Below, in pieces: positions 36,801 to 46,700 of a stretch of DNA of 64,000 nucleotides. The notes under the pieces are model-generated. The model was not told where the DNA came from. It saw nothing but the letters and a program-made list of their open reading frames with translations, and ran no database searches. The first letter of the stretch is position 1; each line of letters opens with the position of its first letter. The translations under genes were made by a program, and so were the position numbers. The stretch is from Haliotis asinina (lineage: Eukaryota > Mollusca > Gastropoda > Lepetellida > Haliotidae), in NCBI RefSeq assembly GCF_037392515.1, contig NC_090295.1, forward strand, positions 12,667,001 to 12,731,000. Reading direction: 5' to 3'.

Positions 36801-37898
36801 TCGTTTATTTCGTTGTCCGTTATCATGATATTGATGGAATATTGATAAACGTGACGTAAAACTAAACACACACATATTTCTGTATATGGACAGGGTTTTG
36901 TCGCTTTCGTTTATTTCGTTGTCCGTTATCATGATATTGATGGAATATTGATAAACGTGACGTAAAACTAAACACACACATATTTCTGTATATGGACAGG
37001 GTTTTGTCGCTTTCGTTTATTTCGTTGTCCGTTATCATGATATTGATGGAATATTGATAAACGTGACGTAAAACTAAACACACACATATTTCTGTATATG
37101 GACAGGGTTTTGTCGCTTGCGTTTATTTCCTTGTCCGTTATCATGATATTGATGGAATATTGATAAACGTGACGTAAAACTAAACACACACACATTTCTA
37201 TATATGGACAGGGTTTTGCCGCTTGCGTTTATTTCGTTGTCCGTTATCATGATATTGATGGAATATTGATAAACGTGACGTAAAACTAAACACACACATA
37301 TTTCTGTATATGGACAGGGTTTTGTCGCTTTCGTTTATTTCGTTGTCCGTTATCATGATATTGATGGAATATTGATAAACGTGACGTAAAACTAAACACA
37401 CACACATTTCTGTATATGGACAGGGTTTTATCGCTTGCGTTTATTTGACCAACGCATTGGTTTCTTTTACAGGCCGACTCTTTCCAGGAACTGTTGCGCC
37501 GCTTTTCTTTGGGCATGCGCTGTAGTGTCTCTACGGCCACATCCTGCCAACACCTGTCATTGAAAGTGGTGCTGATGATATCAGCTCACTGTGTTGGATA
37601 CCTGTTTCATTTTCTGCTGATCAAGCATGCCGAGGGAGCAATCCTTGCATCTTTGGTTCAAGCCATGAGAACCCCCATTGCATCTATTCTCTGGACACTG
37701 TATCATTACAACGAGGATTTAGATTTACTGTACTGGTCCCCGGAGTTCAACATAACCACGTGTTTTTTGATAGGCGGACTAATTATTGTAATGCCAGCTA
37801 TGCTTGTTTATAACTACTTCAGCAATGAAGAAATGAAAAGTGTGTATATGAGGGAACGACAGCTGGTTGTACCCGGCAATGAAAGCATCAACTCATAG
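27826..37898 (+). CDS. CRT-like transporter, copy 3 (4 exons, 427 aa)
   Basis: Exons 27826-28354, 30490-30722, 32310-32405 and 37473-37898 give 1284 bases, one open frame of 427 codons and a TAG stop; introns are phase 1, 0, 0. Predicted helices: about 55-76, 91-111, 123-145, 152-176 (exon 1), two in exon 2, one in exon 3, three in exon 4. The exon 4 start carries the helix 7-8 loop with Cys303 and Cys311; PfCRT has a disulphide-bonded loop at the same place. The N-terminus is hydrophilic and acidic with E-x-x-x-L-L at 22-27, a canonical adaptor-binding signal for endosomes and lysosomes. Likely role: export of small solutes, perhaps peptides or glutathione-like compounds, from an acidic organelle, inferred from the family only. 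Intron 3 holds the 38-unit, 106-bp minisatellite, which ends about 25 bases before the exon 4 acceptor. Confidence 0.88.
28379..28575 (-). mobile_element. SINE-B just inside intron 1 of copy 3
   Basis: Same insertion as 12821-13024. Confidence 0.82.
29784..30043 (-). mobile_element. SINE-B, near full length, intron 1 of copy 3
   Basis: GAGTTTTACGCCGCACTCAG, GGACCAGACACTCCAGTGAT, CCGATCCCGTTTGTCGCCTC and GCTGAAGGCCAATCCTATCC. Confidence 0.87.
31411..31665 (+). mobile_element. SINE-B with ~20-bp target duplication, intron 2 of copy 3
   Basis: Flanked by TTATAGGTCACGATGACCTT (31391-31410) and the same sequence with one change (31666-31685). Copy 4 has the uninterrupted site TTATAGGTCACGAT near 44996. 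Confidence 0.88.
33421..37446. repeat. Minisatellite, 106-bp unit x 38, in intron 3 of copy 3
   Basis: Exactly 106 bases per step throughout. A unit runs from TTGTCCGTTATCATGATATT through TGGAATATTGATAAACGTG, GCGTAAAACTAAACACACA and CTGTATATGGACAGGGTTTT to TCGTTTATTTCG. The first part is the 3' end of a tRNA-type retroposon; the rest is intron sequence. Copy 2 has one unit at the same place (23248-23352) and copy 4 has none. Units differ at a few positions (TTTCG or TTGCG, CGTTG or CCTTG, ACGTG or ACATG). The minus strand looks open in overlapping 73-codon frames only because the unit has few stops. Confidence 0.97.
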
Positions 37899-38597
37899 TT
37901 TGGAATCGATCAATATAACATGTGTGTTTGGTCAGAGGTTTACTGAACGTCATACCCTACCCTGACGCTTTTCTCCCTCTTAGGGATGACGCTTTTCTCC
38001 CTCTTAGGGATGGTAGGGTACGTAGCTTTGTGGGTAAAGCGTTCGGTCGTCAAGGTACAATACACGTTGTTCATTGGTCCCTTCGGGCTCGGGGAACACA
38101 AACAAACATCGATGGTGAACAACGCATTTATCTTACCGAAAACATTTAAACTGAAGCATGGGTATCGGATCGTACACTTCAGCCAACCTGTTTGAATCAA
38201 AAGATTCGATCAAATCTTGCAGTTGCTGTTTTTCCCGTCGGTATTGTCTTAATAAAGTAGAACTGCATTTGAACGGTTTGTTAAAATTTATTAATTGGAA
38301 AGAGAGTCAAATGTTTTCGTAGCCATCGCTAGATTTTGTGGACGACACAAGAAAAACAGATTTAGAGTTATCTCCCTTCCACCGATTGCCATTCGCATCG
38401 GTAATTTCCGTGCACTGTTCGTCATTAAATGTTATTCGAGATTAGAGAAAAAGTAACTACCACGAAGGACCGAATGAGTTGCTATAGGCAGCGGGGTGTA
38501 TTGCAATACACCTCGCTTGTACACACGGTGCATTGAAAATAATAGAAGAGCGCTCAGTCAATCAGACAGCGACATTTGTGTGTGAGGTAAGATAATG

Positions 38598-38735
38598 AGT
38601 GATGCACATTTCTGGTGTCCTTGCTGCTATTGCTGTGATATAGTTAAAAGCGGTGTAAAACTTCACTCACTCACTCACTCTCTCACTATTGCTGTGATAT
38701 AGTTAGAAGCGGCGTAAAACTAAACTCACTCAGTG
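38598..38735 (+). mobile_element. SINE-A tails in the copy 3 3' region
   Basis: Two tandem 3' parts, each with TGCTGTGATATAGTTA and a GCGGCGTAAAAC-like end; the head is lost. Confidence 0.72.
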
Positions 38736-38805
38736 CTCCATACTTTTGAGTGACCCTCTCAATGCCATACTATTTTCCATGGCGGCTTGGTATCCCACTG
38801 TGTGA

Positions 38806-38811
38806 AGTAAA
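38806..38811 (+). promoter_or_regulatory. Variant poly(A) signal, inferred 3' end of copy 3
   Basis: AGTAAA at the position where copy 2 has AATAAA; the surrounding 3' flank aligns well to that of copy 2. Confidence 0.3.
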
Positions 38812-39362
38812 GCACATGGACTTGATATTTGTCAGATATAATAATTACAGGATCATTAACCTCAACCCTCCTAATCCAACTTTTTATTTTGAGGCAGGTG
38901 TAGCTTAGAGAGTGAAACTACAAAAACAAAACGGATGCTGCCACCAGTCATAAAATATGACAAAATAAAAACCAGAGTGCGGAGACGAAGTTTAGTGAAA
39001 CATATCACAAGGATTTTAGAGATAGTGAATGTCGAAACTGGCGAAATGCAGAAGGGTCACACAAGTAGATAGAGTTCTAATAGCGAGTTTATTATTAAAG
39101 CACCAATTAAAGTTTAAAGAACAAATTTATGTATAAAGCATCAAACTGAATATACATGGTCTCGACACGATACCGACTGTCATCTGGACGGTCACCCTGA
39201 CTGGATACCTTGCTCGTCATCAGTCAGAATGAATCCGGATTGACTGTCGGATTGTCGGAACTGTCAGACGAAATCCGGATGTCAAGAATGTTACAAATAA
39301 CTCAGAAAGAAAAGAAAAAAAAACAAAACAAAAAAATCCACAACTAGGTGTGAACATAGAGT

Positions 39363-39560
39363 GCAGTGTGAGATGTAAACATGAAACGGACGGTCCCTTT
39401 AATTAGTGCGATACCCGTGCATCACACGTGACACGGTGAGCCAATCAGAGGAGAGTACTGTAAGCAGGGCGTCCGTGCTACATGTGTGCATCAGTCTCGT
39501 CTTGTCTTCTGTCTTGTCCAGTCGTCGTAAATAAATGTTTTGTGTGCCGGCCGGCGCCTT
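39363..39560 (+). repeat. Dispersed repeat ending GTGCCGGCCGGCGCC, copy b
   Basis: Longer relative of 8083-8243, with an AATAAA 23 bases before the shared end. Possible old solitary LTR; low certainty. Confidence 0.45.
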
Positions 39561-39830
39561 GATTGTTATCCCTTACAACAGATCAAGTGCTACTAATAGC
39601 CATGTTGATTAAAAGTATATAATGTCTTATATTGCGAATGTAAGAATTTAGCTGTGACGTTAAAACCTACCTTGCTTGTCAGTGTCAAAGCTGTCTACCT
39701 GATAACAGACATGCGGGCAATGTGTTTACCTAAGAACCAAATATTTTCTTGTAATTATGCACTCAGTTGTCAAGAGTTCGCTCGAAGTGATTATATGGTT
39801 GTGATGTATATGGCGTGTAATATATACGTA

Positions 39831-39962
39831 CGTGTGTGTGTGTGTGTGTGTGTGCTTGCGCGCATGTGAGTGTGTGAGAGGGAGAGGGAGAGAGAGGGAG
39901 AGATTGTGAGATTGAGAGATTAAGATTGAGTGATTGAGATTGAGATTGAGAGATTGAGATAT
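39831..39962. repeat. (TG)n, (AG)n and GATTGAGA repeats
   Basis: Counterpart of 26331-26471 before copy 4. Confidence 0.9.
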
Positions 39963-40580
39963 TCTGTTACCAAGATTTCATGTTTGTCTGTTTGACGTTT
40001 TGAATTTACAAACTTACAAATAGCACCACTCTGGATTTTTTATGGTTTTGTGTTATGCATTTTAGTCATTATAGAAATACGTACAGCCAATGTAACCCAG
40101 TCTCATATGACGTCAGGAATATTTCCAGACCCTAATCCAGACACAGAGATAGTCATTCAGTAAAATAATCATAAACACATCCCTAGATGAACCTGCAAAC
40201 CTTTAAGTCGGATATTGATGTTAAGAATACATAATTATGTATTAGAATAATTACTTATTTCTGCTTTCTTCTGTCAAATGATGATGTGCCTGCATGAACA
40301 TTATTCGGTAATAAACAAACTCTGTACAAAAACGTGTTATTAATTGTATGGTGGTGGTAACTGCGGTATAAAACAGTTTAAATGCACATGTACACATCCA
40401 TTCACAAACGCACGCAAATAAGTATACACACACAAACAAGGCTCAGTCGGACAGAGACACGCATAAGCACAAAGACTATATAGTATCACTCGTCTCGATC
40501 TCACGGAAGCTTCAACGAGGAAGGTCGATCAATCATTCCTGTATCAACAATTCTTCCCAGTTGGGTCGAACTGTACAGTA

Positions 40581-40606
40581 GTCACGCGACGTCATGGTCA
40601 CGTGCC
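40581..40606 (+). promoter_or_regulatory. Two CLEAR-like E-box motifs upstream of copy 4
   Basis: GTCACGCGAC (40581-40590) and GTCACGTGCC (40597-40606) each differ by one base from the TFEB/MITF lysosomal CLEAR consensus GTCACGTGAC. They lie 136-161 bases before the copy 4 ATG. The aligned upstream DNA of copy 3 has lost both. The transcription start is unknown, so promoter placement is inferred. Confidence 0.35.
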
Positions 40607-40741
40607 TCGCTAAACTGGATCAGCTGTTATGTTGAGATGACCAAGAAACATGACTCTACTGTGTGAAGTATACCTGTGCAATCCTATATTTATACTTAAG
40701 GACCTAATGCAGATTCGCCGGGCACGACGTGAGTGACAAGA

Positions 40742-43700
40742 ATGGAAGGCACGGGTCACGCAACCATTCAAAACTGTGACACAGAAACAAGTGACTCCAA
40801 CGAGGAAGAGTCACGCCTCCTTGGAGATTCACGGGAACACAAAACTTCGGGATGTTTCTCGCGTCTACGATCATGTATTGGAGGCTTGTCCATAAACGCC
40901 AAGAGCATAATTCTTTCTCTATTTGCCTTGCTCGGACACCTGGGGACGTCGCTGGTGTTGCCGATATGGTCGTCCACGTTTGATAAAATTGGGAGTGACG
41001 TATTTGTAGGACAGTTTGTTGATACGTTCTGGGAGCTTCTGATTCTCTCGGCAGTGTACCTGGGATGGAAGTTTTTCGACAGAGAGTTGCCTTTGAGACC
41101 AACTGTCAGTTTGAAATCTTTGGCGATTTATGGCTTCACAAATGCTTTGACTGGAGCTTTCATCGTGTTTGCCAGCCTTCCCGAGAGAACCCCTCCGTAT
41201 TTGCAGTCAATCATCGGATCTTCTCTGATACCATTTACAGTTATGTGTAGATACATAATGCTCAGAAAAGGTAAGCAGAAATTATGAGAAGAGTGAGTGA
41301 GTGAGTTTAGATTTACGCTGGGATATCATGACATGTGTCAACCAAGACAGCAAGCCTGATCACCCGATCCCGTTAGTCGCCTTTTACGTCAAGCTAAAGT
41401 GCAAATCTAACTGCTAAAAGGCCTAACAGGTTTCGAACTAGAAATAAATAAGCATTAATAATTAAGCTGAGACCGTGAGTGAAGGTAATTGAATGTAAAT
41501 TCTGTATATATTGACTCCTTACACAAAATGCGAGTGCATAGTGCAAGCTAACGTAAATACTAGATTGCTTAAATAAAGTGATACGATGTGCTGTTTGAAA
41601 ACAGAAACATTTAGTTCTCCCCGAAAATTTCGCAGTAAACCTATTTTCCTGCAGGAATTTCTGCACAAATGTATTTTTGGACATCATTTGTGGGAAAATG
41701 ATTATGAATACATTATTCATTATGCTAATGATTATGATTATGATTATTATCATGAATAATGGGGCATGTATCATATGACAATTCATCTCATCAAAAGCTG
41801 TCAAATGGTATAAAGTTAATGGTAACACAACAGTAATACATCATACGCGGTTCCACCCTTTTTCCTGAGTGTTTACTAAATGACCATTTCAACACTCGTG
41901 AAAATGACGCGTGCACTCCCACTCTCTCACGAGTGTGCATCCTTTTTTTCTCCAAAAGATGTATCCGACCCTATACATAAATACATGTAGACAATATACA
42001 GCGGTGAAATATATATTAATGCGGCCTTAATAATTTACTGGACTGAATTATTCAAATATATTGTGTTGATCATACAGGGCACTGTATTCACGCTGTTATG
42101 TTTTAAAACGTGGTTGAATGCAACCTGTGTTATACTTTGGACTACTCCTACAGATACTAGACTTATTCATTGTTACACTTTTTCAGGAAAGTAGTCACGG
42201 TGTGATTAACTGACCTAATTCATCATACAACGTTTCAGGGCGAATTATTATCGATCCTTCATCAGTTGAGTGCTGAACACAGTCAATATATATTGCCTGG
42301 GCACTCAGCGCTCAACTGATTATGTATGTATGTATGTATGTATGTATGTATGTATGTATGTATGTATGTATGTATGTATGTATGTATGTATGTATGTATG
42401 TATGTATGTGTGAAGGATACTAAACGACCTCCTGTGTACTACCATTTTTATTAAACAAGTTAATGTTGTATTCGAGTTTCACGATTTTGTTAAAAATGGT
42501 ATTTTACGGAAGCGGGTTTTGTATTCTGTTTATTATTCTCCAACACACATTAATAGAAACTGCGGCTACACTGTCTGCAGTGTGAGGATCCTCAGCTTTC
42601 CAAGAGTCAAGCAAGGTCTAGTACCATTCCGACAGCGGCATTAGCATTGTGACGTCATAGCTGTGAGTCATGATGACGTCATACGTCTATCGGTATTACA
42701 CTAGTGTTATATAGCTGTAAAATATTACACTGGATTACCTCCACGGGAGGATGCTAGCTAGCTAGCTAGATAGATGGGTGGGTAATGAGCAAGACTGGGG
42801 TATCCGTCTCATTGCCTGGACCACCCTCAGGATCATGTGGCTAGCAGAGTAACAAATATACATGTACCAAAGTATTCTTTCATGATTATTTTAACGATTT
42901 CGACATAAACTACAGTCGAATACATGAATAAAATATTGCACAAAAATCGAAATTTTAACCTTCGAACTGAAGAAAATATTGCCATTTTTTACAAATTTGA
43001 TGTCAGGAATGAACATAACGGGTATCGGGTAGAGTAGGTAAGATAAAGGAATGGGGTATCCGGGTAGAAAAAATCGACCTGTCCCAGCCCTAGTGTAATC
43101 ACAGGCATAACACATATGTTCCAGACAATGCACAGACAGAGACATTCTTTCCACGAACAAAAACATCAGCTACACGTGCACACATCGTGTTATTTATTAG
43201 CACTAATTCATATCTATGTTCTGTCACTAAACGTGTACAAAAGCGTTATATGAGTTCAAAGTCCTCCGAAAATGGTTTAGTACAAACAACCGTATTAATG
43301 CTTCGTTCTGGGTTTGTTTTTTCAGGTGTGAGCTTGAGAAGAGCTGTTTGCATAATAATTGCAATGATAGGACTCTTTATCACAATGGAACCTCGCATCT
43401 GGGGCCTGAAAGGAAGCAGCGGAACCGGAAGTAGCAAAGGCAGTGACACAGTGGTCTCCCCTGTTGGGCGAATTCTTTGGCCCCTTTCATTTTGCTTTGG
43501 ATTCGTCCCAGACGCAGTTAACAGAGTCATCACAGAGCAGGAACTGAAACGCCCACAAGTTAGCTACATTTCTTTCAAATTACAGTTCCAATTTTATTTT
43601 GGGTGTATATGGAAATGCAAACTGACACTAGAGGACAATATCCGTGGTCGTTCATGCTCACAAATGACCTTGCAGAGTCGCGTTCGAAATTTCGAAGTGC

Positions 43701-46700
43701 GTCACAAACCAATGATTATTGTTTTGTCAACCTCGTGGGTTTTGTTCGTGTAGACCTCATCGTTTCCGTTGTCTCCTCAGAGCATCTAATGTACTCATTA
43801 TGATAGAATTAGGAAGTGTGGTAGGAGATTACGTAGGATAGTGGGGAGATTTCAAAACTGAAACTTTTCTACCCGTTAAGGTCCGGGTTAGAATTGGTCT
43901 TCACTATCCCATGCTTGTCGTGAGAGGCGACTAACGGGATCGGATGGTCAGGCTCACTGACTTGTTTGCCATCGTTTGCCATGTCATCGCATCCCAGTTG
44001 TGTAGGCCGATGCTCATGCTTTTGATCACAGGATTGGCTGGTCCAGACTCGGTTGTTTTCAGACCGTCATAGCTGGATTTTTTTTCTGGGTGTGGCGTAA
44101 AATGACAAGCGAAACACTTTCACTCCTCCAATGACGTCTAGTTTAGTGGTAGGCGTTGCCACAAACTTCTCTTTGTCATATCCCAGGGATGTTCAGTGAG
44201 ATAAAGGCCAGGGGTGATGGATTCGGACGGCTTGTGCATTGTCGTCCTGAAAGAAATCGTCGACCCAGATGATTTACAACTTGGCCATCAAAGGGTGTCG
44301 GTATGCTCTCCTAGTTGAACTGACAAAAGCTGCCTTGGGTTTACGTTCATTTCCTCATGGACAGACACGACTACGTCTTTTCAAGACGTGAAGATTAAAT
44401 TAGAGATTAGCATGACACGGAAGCAGCGACTGTGCCACAGTTTTGTGTACACGATAGACGACTGTTACCGCTATGGCGTTTTGTGAGCGACGGCACAACA
44501 GGAACGAACTGCTTTTGGACGAATTTCATTCGGAGCTAAATTTGGTCGGATGAGTCGATCCTGAATTCTTGTATTTGACCCAGGGCGTTCTAAATGGAGG
44601 TAAACCGTAAGCTTTTGGGGGTTAGTTGGTACTTGTTTCATTGTCTGCTAATCATAATCTGTGAAATATTAAAAGTATTGGTCACTGCAAGCAGACTTCC
44701 GCGATCGTTTAGTCTGTAGACGATCTTCCCGTTGTTAACTCCACGTCTCAAGATAAACACAGTGAAGGAAATGAAGAAAATCACGACAGTGTGATGAGCC
44801 GGATCTACCCGTGAAGATCCGTGTTATAACTGATCTTCAGCAACCCTTGCTCCCCATAAACGGGATCGGGGTTTCCAGCCTGGCTGACATAGTTCACAGA
44901 CGTCATTTTGTTGTTTAACGTTCCAGACCTAAACGGTCTTGCAAATGATATTGGTCCTCAGCATCTAATATTTTCTGTGATAGATATATTTACATTTATA
45001 GGTCACGATCATCGAAATGCATGAGGGGGGTATTTCTCATGTTGTTTGTTCTTCAGGTAACATCGAACATGTTGTGTTTTAGGCCCAGACCGTGAATTTT
45101 CTCGTGTATGCTCAGCTATCGGCCTTGGTGTTTGTCGTACTTCTGTTCTGGGCAGACCTCATTCCTGGATTTGGAATGGTAAGCACTTTACATTGACCAT
45201 TTACTCTCTGTTATCTGTGTCTGTTATCTGTGTCTGTTATCTGTGGACTTTGCCCTGAATACAAAGTCGCAGCCTGGGAGAAAGCCTTTGATGGAGCAAA
45301 CTGCATGGAGAATGATTAGTCTCTTTCCTTTCCCTAGAGGCAGCTTTCTACGTGACCCCTTATCACCCCCATCGTGTACCCACTGGCTGCTGGCAGTGTA
45401 CGAGGCATTGACCCAGGTCTCATCCAATTACACTGGCTCGAACCCTTCCTCGCGCTTCTTCTTTATTACCCTGAGAAAATTATTTCTCAAGCGAACGATA
45501 TCAAAGAGAACTGACCTATTCTCCTCCGAAATTTTCTTTTAACGATACCCAAAAGAGTGTAAGAGTCGCCGGAATTTGTGCTTTGATACTCTGAGTTTGT
45601 GTTCTTGATTCAAATGCTTTTCCAAAATGTTCAGCGATATGTATTTGTTTTCAGAGTAAAGTTTGTTGATACACTGCCTTACAAGGTTCTTTTGAAAGTT
45701 GTCCAAATGTTTTAATTTGTGTGATTTGCCACGACTCCTCCCTACTTCGCATCGCCCTCACAATATTATGTTTGTGTTCCAGAACATTTGTCAGTACCCT
45801 TGCTGATGCTCCTAAAGCTCTTGATGCCTGTTTACGGAATTTATTCATGGCATAAAATGGCTTGCCCCTTTCGACTTCAGCACGGAAAAATCGTACACTT
45901 TAATCATCAACTGTTTCACGTCAGCATTCAACTTCATTATTCATCAGGCATGTGTATCTCGTGTACGACGAGATAGTGGCTGTTCCGTTTCTGCAGTTTT
46001 ACCCCTCCGCGGCAGATAACAACTTTTGCGTTTTTTTAACAACTTTTTGAGGGGAGACCGGAAAATTTTCAAATATCATATAGCTGTTTGGTATTCAACT
46101 AGAAGAAAGCTGAGTATTAGTAAATGATAAACATGTATACTATTTATATTTTTGTTAAAAATATATGATAAAATTTGCAATTCATCAGTCCGTTTCTGTA
46201 CTATTTCATTAAGCTCACTCACACACTCACTCACTCACCCAAATGGGCTTCATACTGTAGCGACAATATCCAGATTTCATTCAAAGTAAACCCAGCACTA
46301 AATTCTGCTATAAACGTCATTAGCACTAAATTCTGCTATAAACGTCATTAGCACTAAATTCTGCTATAAACGTCATTGCAGAAAAGGCATTTTGTTTCTG
46401 TGATGACGTTCATAACACTATTTGATTGTAATGGCCTTTTCTGATCATGAAGGCGTCCCACGATACCCCATCTTGTTCAAGGACTTACAAATGTTTGTCA
46501 GTGTTTGCACATATATTTTTCCATGTGGTAATTACCATTGCTCCTTGAAAACGTTAATGTCAAATGAAATATTGTAAAATCGCAATGTTGCCTTTTCCTC
46601 GTGCTCATTGGTGATTTGAGGAGGGTGCTAACGGTGGGGCGGATGTTCCGGAATTCTTTAAATATCACATTTGAGGAGGGTGCTAACGGTGGGGCGGATG

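Larger units (their letters stand above)
38150..40580. other. Intergenic between copies 3 and 4
   Basis: 3' flank duplicate (38598-39310), dispersed repeat (39363-39560) and low-complexity DNA; no gene seen. Confidence 0.55.
41401..43325. other. Intron 1 of copy 4
   Basis: Partly aligned with copy 3 intron 1 (AACAGGTTTCGAACTA; TGCACAAATG), plus the TATG repeat and the inverted CRE-rich repeat. 42232-42312 holds CATCAGTTGAGTG and CACTCAGCGCTCAACTGAT, a small hairpin. Confidence 0.5.

Noticed and set aside
33421-37446. CRISPR-like array
   Set aside because: The whole 106-bp unit repeats, with no unique spacers, in an intron of a eukaryotic gene.
33470-37540. Dozens of overlapping ~73-codon minus-strand frames of nearly the same protein
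   Set aside because: They repeat every 106 bases, which is not a multiple of three, and come from stop-poor minisatellite DNA. There is no start context, splice or family signal.
44150-44800. Possible second Tc1-like remnant in intron 2 of copy 4
   Set aside because: No helix-turn-helix or DDE motif could be read in any frame.
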